NCBI RefSeq assembly: GCF_905220365.1 | Contig: NC_061130.1 | Span: 9,431,501 to 9,495,500 of the forward strand | Direction: 5' to 3' | Length of the DNA: 64,000 nt | DNA from: Vanessa cardui | Taxonomy: Eukaryota; Arthropoda; Insecta; Lepidoptera; Nymphalidae | Part shown: one piece after another, positions 37,901 to 48,462 of the stretch | Layout: each line of letters starts with the position of its first letter | Numbering within the stretch: position 1 is the stretch's first letter | Made by a program: the position numbers and the translations under genes | Notes under the pieces: generated by a model | What the model was told of the DNA's origin: nothing | Database searches by the model: none | What the model saw: only the letters and a program-made list of their open reading frames with translations

Positions 37901-40900
37901 TCAGTATTCACTTCTTTACAAATTGGAATCTAAATTATTTATCTGCTTTGTTTGTGAATTGTGAAAAGTATTTTCATAAAATAATATAAGATACATTTTC
38001 ATCATATACTTTTGAAATGTTTTCTACGTATCTAAAAATATTCAAAAGTTAACCTTTTTACAACTTATATATAAATAATCAATAAAAAAATAAAACAAAT
38101 ATCAAATATAGGTTAAGAATAAAATCTCATTGCAAATTTAAATATTATAAATGAAATGTAACGCTTGTAATTATAGCATAATATGTTACATCTACATCAC
38201 ATCATCATCTACATCATATATTAATCGTGAACTTTAGAAGTAATTAAAATTAATTATTACGGATGTTACTTTTATAATAATGACTTACCAATGTGAAATC
38301 TTATTTTTATTCATTGTATGTTTCTATTGCGGCTCGAACGAAAATTACCTATATAACATTGTCAGCTTAGTGTAATCCTAATATAAAAACACGCAATTCA
38401 ATAAGGCGTTCTAATTTAATTAATTTTATATATTAATCTAGCTTTTAGATATGTTTATTATTAATAAATCAGTAGTTTGTATGATTAGGCATTGGTAACA
38501 TATTATGGGAATTCGTTCTACATGTATGTAAATGATATACATATATGCTGAAAATATAAAATGTATCTAAATTGGCAGATGAATGTCACAACATTAAAGT
38601 CAAATGTTGTGTTTGTGACGTAAGCGTATCCAATAAACCATCCAACCAATTGATTTTACACCTTGTAGTTATTGTTGACACTTGCGTGAATTTTACTGCC
38701 GTAGCACCTTCTACGCAAACGTTACGGCGTAGAGCGTCTAAATTTATTTGGTTTGCAAGGCATTCCTGGCATTAATTTAATTTTCGATAAAGAGACGACA
38801 ACTTGATTAACACATTTCAAGGCCAAACACATTCGAGAAGATAAGGGAAATATTAGATGAATTAACGAGGCGTACAGAAGTCCTAGTTAAATACTGAAAA
38901 GCTTTTAATTGTTTACTCTCCTTGTCATTTCCAAACACGCCCTGTTTACTTTTGAGTTCATGTCAAAGAGCTAATCTCTCGACGAATATTTGCTCCTACC
39001 TATTCAAATAGAAAATCTCTATTTGACTGTAGAGGAAGAACCTATCCATTTACATATTTTATATACGAAGTACTTAAACATAAAAAATGTTTTGATTAAT
39101 TAATTATAACTCGTAAACTAAAGGAAATATATTTTATTAATTATCGTATACTATTTTAAGTTTTTTTTTTGTATATATTAAATATTTTTTATATAAATAA
39201 AAACTCTTCTTAATCAAATAAAAATGTCGTTTCCTACAGAACCAGAAACAGAAATAATGGGTGGTCCAGATTTGTTTATCTACGCTGGCTCAACAATAAA
39301 CTTAACATGCATAGTGAGGCATACGCCAGAACCTCCAAATACCATCAATTGGACACACAGAGGAAAGGTATGTTCGATTTTTAAATAGTATCTATTATTT
39401 CGTGTAGTACGATAAGTGGAATAACACTTAAATTGTGCGGTATTTTTTAAGCATTATGCTTAACAATTTCAACAACAAGCCAACGTTACATGTAGAGGTA
39501 AAAGAATATGATTTACCCTTTTCGACAAATTAAACACTTATTTAACTGTCTAATAAAATTTATCAGGAGTCCTTTTTTTAGTTTCAATAAAACGACAAAA
39601 TCAATTTAAAACAAAACAAAATTATACATCTAAATTTGTACCAAAAATGATACAAATGATCGCATACAAAAAATAGAAAAAAAACCACTAAAAAAAACTT
39701 TTTTTCGAGTAAGCTTTGATATCTCCTTTTGAAGCGTTCTTTTATGGAACTATACTAAAAGTAAAGCTACTTAAAAAACCTTCAAGAAAGTCAGTGAACC
39801 CACTCCACAATATATGTTCGTTATTTATAACGTAGATAACTGTACCATTCGTTCATTTCATTCATATCGTATGTATTTGTGTCAACGTTCTGAGCTATAT
39901 AGACTTTATTAATTCATGAGGAATTAATATCCTATAGCGGTATGTGTAAGTTTATCCTATCCTCCGTAACCTAGAATATGAATTTTATTCCAAGAAATAA
40001 TACATTTATTAATTTTTTATTTGGAAGTTGAAATAGGTTTGATATTTGAAAGTCATGACAGATCTTTGCTTTTTATGGTCCCAGAATAATTATGCCCTTA
40101 TTGATGTATCTGCCAGTGAATGTATTTCTCAGAAAAATCTTAAGAAAATATCGTGATATTTGATCAACTTGTACACAAAGGAAGTAATAACACAATGTAA
40201 ACTTGAAAGATTGAGTATTTTTTGAAAATAAAAATGCATAAAACAATTTAATTATACTCAGTAAGGCGTAAAATAGAAATATAGAGATTTATATATTTTT
40301 ATATTATAAGTATTGTATTGTATTTAATATTTCGCCTGGGGCAAGTCGAATATAATGAAAAATATTCACCAAGCCGAAATGATTTGAATATCATTGAGAT
40401 AAAATATATATTCGCTAACCAAAGACATGATGTTTTCGTATCTTTTATAATATTTATTTTTAAGATATTGCGGAAAAGAATGAACGTCTATTTTATGGTT
40501 CTTACTACAATATGACTTATTGTGGGGAATACGTAGAGCGTATACTGAGGGCAACAGTCGACACAATTCATTAATAAAGCAAATGTAAAATAAAACGCGA
40601 AGCTTGTGTATTTATAATATGTACCTAGTTCCCAACCACAGCTTTGCATTGCGCATATTTTTCAGTTCTGGTACCAGATACCTGTCCAATAAGAAAGAAA
40701 ACTGAGTGCATGTAAAATGTCATGATAATGTGCATCTGGAAAAGTTGTACTGGCACCTCTTCCTATTCCACCAGAACATTAAAAATCATTTGCTGGCACA
40801 TCAGACGATTCGAAATTATTTTTACGTAAGATACGCAAATTCAATACTTGCTTCCAAATGTCGTCCTTTGGCGCAACTAAAATTTGCAATCTCACATCTA

Positions 40901-43900
40901 ATGGAAATAGTTCTGAAACAACATTCAAAACCCATGGCTAAGTGTACCACAGGATCATTCATGCCAACGCGTAATGATGATCCAAAGTTTATTTAAATTT
41001 ATTTTATGGGCAGTTGGGAGGAACGTGTGACAACTCGGTGCCTACATAATTGCATCGAACAAGCAAAAGAGAGAGCAAAAGCGGAATTTTTTGCTTTATT
41101 TGATTTAATCGTAAAATATTCCGTTTTTGGTAACACACGTTGCTGTCTGTAGTATTTTGAGTAGCAAATGCGAGATTTGCCTTATTCTCATATTTTGATT
41201 TGACTCGAAGATAAAATCCATCCAGAAGAAATTGACCAAATAATTACTGCCAAAATTCCGAATTCACTAATTGTCTTTGAATTTTTCCGAAACCCTTTAC
41301 CAATAATACTATTACGAATATCGATGGTGATCCATTGTATCGCCGCAAAAATCCTGAGAATTGTGGTCACATATTTACAATATGAATTTCGAATTTTACA
41401 AATGAAGTGGAAATTGATAATCGTTGGGTAGTTCTATACTCACCATTGCTGTCAAGAACGTATAAGGATCAAGGCGGAACTTTTGAATTCTCTGGACATG
41501 TCACGAATCAATCAGGTTCACTTATTCTTCTATGTAATTAAAACCCACCTCCATTATGTAACTAATGTGAAAATATTATATAAGCAAAAATTTTGACGGG
41601 AAAATTTAAAGGATATATTGTCCCGTTGCCACGTATTCCATTGATAACGTCAGAATCTCGAATATCTTATATATAATATCTTCAATATCGATTAAAATGC
41701 TCCAATCCCCGATTTGTTTAGTTTTGCTATGATCATGAATAAATTTGAAGGCCAACCAAATCTATTTGCGGGTTGGTTATTTGAAAAACCCGTGTTTCTC
41801 ACATGGACAGCTATATGTTGTCTGCTCAAGTGTAGGAAAACCATCAAATCCCTTCGTGTTAGCGAAAGACAGGCTAGCCAAGAATAATGTACACAAAGTA
41901 ATACTCAGATAATATTCAGTTTTAATAATTTAAAGTGGAAAAAAATAGTTCGACAGCAATGTTATCTACCTATTTGTGACAATTTATTTTAAAATGTTTT
42001 TAATTTATAAAGAATTTTTGTAAGTCACTGATTGCAAACTAAAATTTAATATAAGATGAATAGAATTTAAATTCAGGAAATATATGTTGGTTTGGGCTTA
42101 ATTTCAACATTTCGATACTTTACCCATTTCTTTTAGATTTTGCGATTATTTTTATTTTCAATCTCATATTGATTAATCTATTTTAATTGTTTTAGAAAAT
42201 ATTAATTTGATTTTACCAAAGAGTAACAGATACGCGTGGCTGGCTGGGTGAACTAGTCATATTATATAAAACCACAAATAATCGATAGAGACAGAAAGAA
42301 ATGAAAGAAACGAAGGTTGATTGGAGGCATAACGCATAATAGTTCATTCTTCTGAACCAAAAAACTATTATTTTCATTTTAAAATAATGAGAAAGTTAGG
42401 ATGACAAATATGAGAGATAGAATCTTTAATACGAATATTGAATTGTTTACAAATACCTATTCTAAATCATAATTAATATACTAAAAGTTAAAGAAAGTAC
42501 TCGTATATTCGCAATTTGGTTTCTGGGCGTCACAAATGGTCTGTAAATTGGATGCTTTCACAATAACCTCTGGGATTTCGTTAAATATTCCATTCTGCAC
42601 GATACGGTATTACGACAACAAGCCACGTCAAACAAACTTGGTTCCGTAGCGGTAACTGGCAAATTGTATTTTGTATGCTTTTCTGCGTTTTGTGAAATTT
42701 ATTCTATTCTATATTTACTATTGTATTTACGAATATTTTCGCTGGAATACATCTGTCGAATACCAAATGATTTTTCGTGCTGATAAACATATCAAATGAG
42801 GACGATAATAAACTCTGAATATGTTATTCCAGCTGCTTTCACTTTATTATAGCATAAAGTCCTTTATCCGGAGTATCGAACAGCGTGACCTTATTTTTTA
42901 TAATGAAATGTATACATTCTAGCTGTAGTTGCTTTACCCAAGCGAATTTAAAAAACTTTACCTATGGAATAGCATCCTCCATTTTACTCCCTCAATGAGT
43001 ACATTAAAAAAAGCACCATTTATGTTCTTTTGCCGGGACTCGAATCTTCATCAGTTCAGCGGCTTAAGCGTAAACAGACAGAGTTGCTTTCGCATTTGTA
43101 ATATTACTATTGATTTTGTAGATGACAGATAATATACTAAGATATATGTGATGTAAATATGTATTAAAAAATACTCTTCGTGGTTTATAGTACAAATCAG
43201 CTCCTCGCATCTATTTAATCAACTTCATAGAGGACAGCCTATTTTTTTTAATGTATAATTTTATAAAGCTCTCAATAGACGCTGGTTTGTAATAGTATTT
43301 TTTTTCATTCACTATTCATAGTATACGTATAGATGAATTTATCTCGAGAAAGGAAATACGTTTAAACACGAGAAATGAATAAAAAGGAACTCGTCTCTAA
43401 GTTTTTTAATTTATTTCTGATGATAAAATGTAAGAACGAAAATCGATTGCATGAAGTTCCAAAAATTTGTTTGACATATTTACTTTATTATTTATTTTTT
43501 AATTTACTTTATTATAAGTGAATGCTTTTTACTCGAAAAGTAAATATTATCATGATTAAAGTTTGTATAGCTTGAAAATTAATTATCGAAGAACACATCT
43601 CTCATACAACAATACTTTAAAAGCCGACCGTCAATCGAAGTTTCGTTTTAATTATTTTTTAATTTGATTTTTAATTATAAATAGTACATTTTCAAGATAA
43701 TTTTAACTGTTTTAAATTAACTTATATGTTTTATGATATATGTTTCCGGACAATAAGGGTCCATTGCTGCCATGGCTAATATTAACCATTCCTTACATTG
43801 CTAATATGCCAACGATTCTCACACTTCAAATTGGAACTCTTCAATACATATTATTGCTGTTTAGTCGCAAAACCCTATAACTAGCTATTTGATTTGAATT

Positions 43901-46900
43901 TTTTTTTCTTTGAACTTTTTAAAAAGTAGTTTGTATAGTGTATATAAAGAGACACGTCCAATTTATTTCTAACCTAACCTAACGCAACTGATACGGATAA
44001 TATTTCCATTTCATTCAATTGGAATTAATTCTGTTGAAACTGATATAGCGGCATGACTGTTTCAAATTACCAATTTTCTTTTGAAATAATAATGAAAATC
44101 TGTCTTCTAAAGCTCTACATAATTTTTTAAATGTTTAAAATATATTTTTCATAAGGTAACTTATGAAAAATATATTTTAGCTTTAAGCTTCATATGTCGC
44201 TACTCAGAAAGCTGATTTATAAAGTTGGAAAAATCGAGTATCCTGAGCGTACACGTTGAATATGTAGAACAGCTCACAAAAGTCTCATTGTCACTGACAG
44301 CTTCAAACTTTCGTCTACAAACTTTGTTATTATTCAAGTTATTTCATTATCCGACAGGTGTCATATTTACGCTTCACGTATGTTCTACATGGTGTGTTTA
44401 TTATGCGTAAACAATAATAATTGTAGCTTGTGTAATCATGTCGTTAACCTTAGTCAAACATTTAACTGAACAAATAGTTTAATGATGGTAATAAATTAAT
44501 TATTTATTTTTACAGTGAAAATTAAATGAAGTAAAAACAAATTCTGCATCAACAGACACACAATTGTGATGTTGTCATTCATTGGTTTTAAATACAAAGT
44601 TAAAAGTGAAATTAAAAACCTGTTTGCAGTAGGAAACGAAACACAATATTTAAGGTCTAAAGATATCTCCAAATATAGGCACAAGTAACATAACATCTTA
44701 GATAGATTGTATTTATTACCACTTATATTCCGGCGGCTCATTGTACAAATGTAACAAAACGAAAAGAAAAATGAAACTAGAACTTAGCAGATAGATTGTA
44801 TACCAATTTAAAAAAAATGAGTTTATGTTATTTAAGTAATTTTATATATATATTTTAATGTAACTTACTTTTTTTACTTAATTTTTTTTCCGCCCTGAAT
44901 GACTTCGTTGGAACAATCCTTTAGACGAAATGAATTTGTGGTTATTTTTTTATGATCTATTTATGATGACTATGATCGGAAAAATATCAATTCATCTCGT
45001 ATTCCATGGAAAAGGAAAACATCGTGACGAAAGAGAGAACTCAAACCCCAGCAGTAAAACATTTACATTCTGCCCCGTAACTTAACTTTTACGGACTTTA
45101 CCCTAGTAAATAAATAAAATGTAATAGTATTTTGCGTACTTTAACAGACGATAAACTTCGACTCAACGCGTGGTGGCATATCACTTGTCACGGAAAAAGG
45201 GATCCATAGTAGCAGTAGGCTGCTTGTGCAAGCGGCACGCACATCAGATGCCGGATCTTATCAGTGCGTCCCAGATAACGCCCAATCAGCTACAGCGCGA
45301 GTTCATGTGCTTACTGGTAAGTTGAAATTGTTGTTTTTTAATGATAGATAAAATGCTTGCTATTAAAAAAATATTAATACACCTTGCGCATTATAATATG
45401 TATGTATATTATAAAACGCATATATTATATGGTCAAATATACTAGAACAATTTATAAAATCCAAATATTAGAAGAAAGTCAGAAACTACCGACGCTTTGC
45501 TTGTTAGCAGTTGGCGATTTGTATGTATTAATATATGTATTTGTTTTAACTAAATATGTACACATATATCATTAACCATTTCTGATGATATAATCTTATT
45601 TGTTGCTTTATACGTCCCTGAATCTTTATCTATCATAAATCTATTAAACCTACCTACAGAACATCCAATATGCTTTATTAGTAACTGAATACTACTTGAA
45701 GTATCAATTACGATATTGTTACTCAAGAGCTTATTGAAGTGTGTATGAAATTTCAGTTTATGTATTGAACAGTGTCAAATCCATCCGGGCAATTCGCTAA
45801 TTGAATGCGACGCAAAATTTTGTTCACTATAATGCATTTACAAAATTGATAACTACAACAAAGCGCATTTCGTAATTCCGTTATTATTACCAATACTGCT
45901 AAATGAACAGACGAAATTTTTTTTCATAATACTATTGAAATATTTTTATATGAAATATAACCATCATACAAAATAATTTAATTTTGAAATTATAGGAAGC
46001 AATAGTCCGCTCCGGAAAATCTGTTTTTATTTAAAAGCTTGTTTTAAATATTACATTTTTATTAGAATACTGATTATATGCTGATGTGACAATTTATTAA
46101 ATAAATCCTTTTAAATAATAATTAATTTTGTCTCCAATAAAATATTTATAAAATATAATTGTATGTTTATAGGGCTAATATTCGGATGTTGATTATTAAA
46201 CGCGAAATCAAATCATTGCACGTTCCGAAGTTAGAACTTAAATTAAATTCTGTTATGTTTCACCTTAAATTATGTGAGCTATATTTGAATTCTGATAGAA
46301 ATAGTTATTCAAAAACGCTTCAAGCCACAAATTTTATTATGTTTTGTAACAAATGAAAATTCAACCCGGCGCTTGCTCAATTTTAGTTTAAAAGCGGATT
46401 TATTAGATTCGAGCGTAAAAGTTGAACACTGAATAGACTTCCTGTATTATATCTAGTCATCCTGTTTCATTCAGCCAACGAGATTTTCTCGAGTTCTACA
46501 TTAAATTTAAACGGTGCAAGATAGAATATTTTCTACAAAATAAGTAGTAAATAAAAATCAATATATCGTTTATTTGAGTACTCGTACAAATTTTAAAATC
46601 GCCTTTTCAAAGCCAATAAATGTCCGTCGTAATATTTTATTGAAATAAGAGTAACTTTAGGGTTACTCAACATTAAACAACGTTTACGTTTAGCTGACTA
46701 TGCTAATATGGGCAGGTATAGCTTTAAATTATAAATATAAGATCTATTTTAATCTTTTTAATATTCAACTTTTACTTGTATGTCATTCAATTGCTGGCAA
46801 GCTCAGTTTTAAATAAACGTAGGGAAGAAAAAAAGACCACGATACTTACAATCACAGCTAAGAAGTTAGAACTATTATTATTATTAAGCTACAACTGTTC

Positions 46901-48364
46901 AAACAAAAGTTAAAACATTTCACATTGAATAGACTAAGCTGTTTCAAGTCTTTAAATTTTAAATGGATTAAACTTAAAAACATCATTAGGATATTGAGGA
47001 AAGCAAGTTTGCTTGAAAGATTCGTTAGCTCTTAGTAATGTTATTATAAGTCTTTATGTTCTGATGATGGCTGCAGTAATACCTACATTAAAGAAAGAAA
47101 CGACAAACTCTAGAGAGAACTAACATCTACTAAAAGCTTTCCGCACTCCTCTACTGTAGTTTACAAAAATAAATATGCTCCACTAATTTTGTAGCATATG
47201 ATGTATTTAAATTTATTAATCTATCTTTGCCACCATTGAGCATATTATATAACAAAATATGATAAAATCAGTGATCATTACCTCGATGTGAACAAATAAA
47301 CTTTATTCGAGATTCTAGTATTAATATCTCGGTCAAAATATTATCAGACATCTAATGACAGTGTTACACTTTTAGAAGTAATTGTTTAAGTATTGATAAC
47401 AGTATAAATACTGGTGAATTAAATTGAAAAAATAGCATTTTCGTGATTTGGGGTCATAAAAACAAAATTCATATTGGGCTCGTATGTAATAATGGTTTAA
47501 TTTCATGCACGTGCACGTATACTTTCTGTGTCGTTTTTAGAAGTAGTTTATTATTAATGTCATAACTGTGGCTGTGACAGCTTTATTTACTTCGTGGCGA
47601 AGTAATTACTCTATCTTTATTGCTATTTTAATGCTAACAAATTAAGGATACTGAAATAATTATTTCCGTGAATTTGTGTTTTTTTATAAAATTAAAAGTT
47701 GATTTTCTAATCAAAAGATAGTAATTATTTATTATTTTAGAGTATAATCTAAAATATTATTTTGTTAATGTTGTCATAAATTTACATGTATTTAATTTGT
47801 TTCTCATTGTGTTGTGACTATAATTTTGTGTTTTAGTGTGTAATCTAAATTTTAATTATAGTAACATTGTACTAGTAGACGATGTATATGAGTACATTAA
47901 AATTGCTGTTTAGTTATGTAATATTAAATGTGTAGTCATTTTGAACCAAAAATCATTGTGATACTTACTGATTACAATTTTTGTCAATTTTATTATAATT
48001 CCATTTCTCTACTAACAAAAAAATTTACACACTTTGGGAGCAATTTTATTCTTAAATAACCAGCAACTTAATCGAAATTAAAAAATATATTATCGAATAA
48101 ATTTTTTTATGGTAACGCATGCATTAATTTTTGACTTAATTGTAACTACGCTGTATTTTGATTTAGCATCAATATACCTCCTAAAATGATAACTTACATA
48201 ATATGGTATTCATTATTAATATGGTATGTTATAAAGCCTCTTTCTTCACAGGTGAAACTCCAGCTGCGATGCAAGGTAAAGCACATTGTACGAGAGACCT
48301 TGGACTTCCCGCAATTCTGTGTGTCGCTATTGTAATTTTATACATAGCTGTTATCGTGATATAA
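25863..48364 (+). CDS. dpr: Dpr-family (defective proboscis extension response) Ig-domain cell-surface protein
   Basis: Six exons join to 888 nt, or 295 residues. Residues 1-19 are a signal peptide. Ig domain 1 spans about 60-159, with Cys80, Trp92 and Cys142 and the Dpr hallmarks WVRHRD, LTVGRYTYTSDQRF and GQYECQIST. Ig domain 2 spans about 162-257, with Cys183, Trp197 and Cys242, GGPDL, NLTC, FDSTRGGISLVTEKG and DAGSYQCVP. N-glycosylation sequons are at Asn67, Asn87, Asn180 and Asn196. Residues 275-295 are hydrophobic with no cytoplasmic tail, which suggests a GPI anchor. Dpr proteins bind DIP partners on other neurons and help specify synapses and neuronal survival. All splice junctions are GT-AG and in phase. 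The paralogue number cannot be fixed from motifs alone. Confidence 0.95.
26219..26489 (+). mobile_element. Metulj-like SINE lacking most of the tRNA head
   Basis: It begins within the head at GCATCTAACCAATGATTG and continues through CGGTGAAGGAAAACATCG, AACCCGCATTGGAACAGCG and GGGAGAGGAGGCC to a (TTG)n tail. Confidence 0.82.
26815..27047 (+). mobile_element. Jockey-like LINE 3' end fragment
   Basis: It begins GTAGACTTCCAGGCAGGATAT and contains the ACTGAGTTTTTTGCCGATTC and TCTTCTCGGTAGAATTTAC blocks, then AAAAGTGCTTGGAAAAGCC. This is the best preserved of the noncoding 3' ends of this family in the window. Confidence 0.65.
27585..27715 (-). mobile_element. Diverged SINE tail fragment
   Basis: The sequence AAAGGCCTCCTCTCCTATTAAGGAGA followed by CACGCTGCTCC matches the body of the Metulj-like SINE in reverse. 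The part left of 27625 is scrambled and the head is absent. Confidence 0.5.
27960..28330 (-). pseudogene. Decayed LINE reverse transcriptase fragment
   Basis: On the minus strand, two blocks typical of non-LTR reverse transcriptases are readable: MKTDSASGCDNILIRFLK from about 28300, and LLSKSKYGFRQGMSTDG at about 28025-27975. The second matches the family's 'YGFRxGxST' block. The frame between them is broken. The YADD catalytic region is missing. The two ends were not resolved. Confidence 0.65.
30418..30530 (-). repeat. Dispersed lepidopteran repeat B, reversed partial copy
   Basis: ATCAGCTCAGCGGCTTAGCG, then GACTGACAAAGTTACTAATGC, matches in reverse the first 90 bases of the repeat at 24586 and the copy at 43035. 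Confidence 0.5.
31841..32063 (+). repeat. Dispersed lepidopteran repeat A, best copy
   Basis: GGCGGACGAGCATGTGGGCC, then ACCTGATGGTAAGTAG, CACCAACCTTGGGAACTAAG, ATGTTATGTCCCTTATGC, ACTGGCTCACTC and a terminal GACGGGCTTGCACAAAGCC block. It serves as the reference for the other partial copies. Confidence 0.7.
32258..32368 (+). mobile_element. 5'-truncated Metulj-like SINE with an 11-bp target duplication
   Basis: Only the 3' part is present, from ACTAACCCGCATTGGAACAG to TTTACAGGCTGTTAC. It is flanked by identical TTAGATTACTT sequences at 32247-32257 and 32369-32379. The exact duplication identifies this as a genuine retrotransposition event and fixes both ends. Confidence 0.92.
32450..32548 (+). 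repeat. Dispersed lepidopteran repeat A fragment
   Basis: AACCATTCCTTATATCGCCAATAG and a later ACCAAGACGAGCTTGCAAA, both blocks of repeat A, with the middle missing. Confidence 0.5.
32950..33158 (+). CDS. dpr: Dpr coding exon 2 (linker and first strand of Ig1)
   Basis: The acceptor TTTTGACAG and donor ACT|GTAAGT bound 209 nt (residues 20-89). It encodes an acidic/basic linker, then SPYFDPSTQDNVTGLVG and LLCKVKN, with the first Ig1 cysteine. In-frame sequence upstream of the acceptor is the polypyrimidine tract, not protein. Confidence 0.96.
34215..35216 (-). mobile_element. 5'-truncated non-LTR retrotransposon with a long open 3' frame
   Basis: The minus-strand frame is open from about 35198 to the stop at 34306-34308. 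The target duplication TAGTATTCAATA lies at 34203-34214 on the 3' side and twice on the 5' side (35199-35210, 35217-35228), so the first roughly 10 codons of the frame come from the duplicated target. The protein has a zinc-knuckle-like CxCx9HxxxC (Cys119, Cys121, His131, Cys135 of the 306-codon frame). Next come RPDG and DATCVDT with 15 residues between the two Asp, resembling the PD-(D/E)XK endonuclease of R2/NeSL-type elements. The reverse transcriptase itself is missing. Parts of the same family occur at 6657-6900 and 63845-63925. Confidence 0.75.
35255..35395. mobile_element. Foldback MITE-like element (141 bp)
   Basis: The outer 23-bp inverted repeats at 35255-35277 and 35373-35395 differ at one base; both hold AAATAAAACTATT. 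An inner hairpin of GTGGTCAC[G/A]GGTAGA arms centres near 35357. Left of it is CCCGACGTTTCGAGCAC and TTTACAGCGTTCGTGG, whose complement is missing from the right arm, so the right arm appears internally deleted. There is no coding sequence. Confidence 0.75.
36340..36500 (+). mobile_element. Diverged SINE fragment
   Basis: ACATTGCGAGGAAACCTG, then AATGTGGCAGATT and a terminal ACCAATGGTGGGACATTTGC and AGACTGTTAC, follow the SINE body order with heavy decay. Confidence 0.45.
36690..36850 (+). mobile_element. Diverged SINE fragment
   Basis: CTTAATTTGTGTTTATAATT and GGTAATGAAGGAAAACATCG are SINE body blocks. The rest is strongly diverged, down to a CTCAGTAGTGG remnant. Confidence 0.5.
37409..37449. 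repeat. Perfect 19-bp hairpin with a 3-nt loop
   Basis: TTGATGATCTTGAAATATA at 37409-37427 is exactly complementary to 37431-37449 around CTT. It lies 173 bp upstream of coding exon 3. Confidence 0.9.
37623..37833 (+). CDS. dpr: Dpr coding exon 3 (rest of Ig1)
   Basis: 211 nt between TTATTCAG and the donor G|GTAAG (residues 90-159 plus one base). It carries Trp92 of Ig1, the Dpr-specific TVGRYTYTSDQRF strand and the YECQIS cysteine (Cys142). Confidence 0.97.
37834..39239 (+). other. Dpr intron 3
   Basis: 1,406 bp, phase 1, AT-rich. I see no repeat or gene in it. The short frame at 38572-38775 has no domain. Confidence 0.9.
39240..39367 (+). CDS. dpr: Dpr coding exon 4 (first half of Ig2)
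   Basis: 128 nt between TTTCCTACAG and AAAG|GTATGT (residues 160-202). It encodes EIMGGPDLFIYAGSTINLTC, then HTPEPPNTINWTHRGK, with Cys183 and Trp197 of Ig2. Confidence 0.97.
40700..41907 (+). pseudogene. Helitron Rep/helicase relic
   Basis: Scattered in-order blocks on the plus strand match the Helitron helicase-like (Rep) protein. From 40745: KVVLAPLPIPPE, then NTCFQMSSFGATKICN. From about 40940: TGSFMPTRNDDPKF, a stop, then IYFMGSWEERVTTRCLH. From 41213: KIHPEEIDQIITAKIPN. From about 41320: NIDGDPLYRR. From 41404: EVEIDNRWVVLYSPLLSRTYK. The helicase C-terminus follows: PRIPLITSE (about 41620), FAMIMNKFEGQ (about 41722-41754) and CFSHGQLYVVCSSVGKPSN (from 41792). Frame changes and stops separate the blocks, and the central helicase motifs between about 41545 and 41595 are deleted. 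It is dead. The element ends (5' TC, 3' hairpin-CTRR) were not resolved. Confidence 0.85.
43035..43130 (-). repeat. Dispersed lepidopteran repeat B, reversed partial copy
   Basis: ATCAGTTCAGCGGCTTAAGCG, then CAGACAGAGTTGCTTTCGC and ATTTGTAATATTA, is the reverse of the first part of the repeat at 24586. Confidence 0.6.
43745..43850 (+). repeat. Dispersed lepidopteran repeat A fragment
   Basis: AACCATTCCTTACATTGC followed by AATATGCCAACGATTC is a short, decayed middle part of repeat A. Confidence 0.4.
44137..44178. repeat. Perfect 19-bp hairpin with a 4-nt loop
   Basis: AAAATATATTTTTCATAAG at 44137-44155 pairs exactly with 44160-44178 around GTAA. Confidence 0.88.
44985..45085 (+). mobile_element. 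Diverged SINE fragment upstream of exon 5
   Basis: CAATTCATCTCG, GGAAAAGGAAAACATCGTGA and a terminal CCCAGCAGTAAAACATTTAC keep the order of the SINE body. It ends about 60 bp before the exon 5 acceptor. Confidence 0.5.
45148..45316 (+). CDS. dpr: Dpr coding exon 5 (second half of Ig2)
   Basis: 169 nt between CTTTAACAG and ACTG|GTAAG (residues 203-258 plus one base). It encodes TINFDSTRGGISLVTEKG, SSSRLLVQAARTSDAGSYQC and VHVLTG, including Cys242. Confidence 0.97.
45317..48251 (+). other. Dpr intron 5
   Basis: 2,935 bp, phase 1, AT-rich. I see no recognisable repeat or gene. Short frames at 45384 and 46159 carry no domain. Confidence 0.9.
48252..48364 (+). CDS. dpr: Dpr coding exon 6 (membrane-anchor tail and stop)
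   Basis: 113 nt after TCTTCACAG, ending in TAA at 48362-48364 (residues 259-295). GETPAAMQG corresponds to the conserved 'GE.P.AMQ' block after Ig2 in Dprs. It is followed by a Cys271-containing spacer and the hydrophobic segment LPAILCVAIVILYIAVIVI, which runs to the last residue. The lack of any cytoplasmic residue favours GPI attachment over a transmembrane anchor. Confidence 0.95.
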
Positions 48365-48462
48365 AACATTACAGTTTATTTGTGCTCTTAAGTGATTCAT
48401 AGACGATGTGGCGTAAGCGTTGTGTTTGGTAAAATTTTAAATAATATTGTAAATATTTATTA

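Larger units (their letters stand above)
39368..45147 (+). other. Dpr intron 4
   Basis: 5,780 bp, phase 0. It contains the Helitron relic, repeat fragments and a perfect hairpin. The stretches 39400-40690, 41910-43030 and 43130-43740 show nothing I can name. Confidence 0.9.

Noticed and set aside
40706..40996. 96-codon frame on + as a small gene
   Set aside because: It belongs to the Helitron relic; its C-terminal part is the SFMPTRNDDPKF block followed by a stop.
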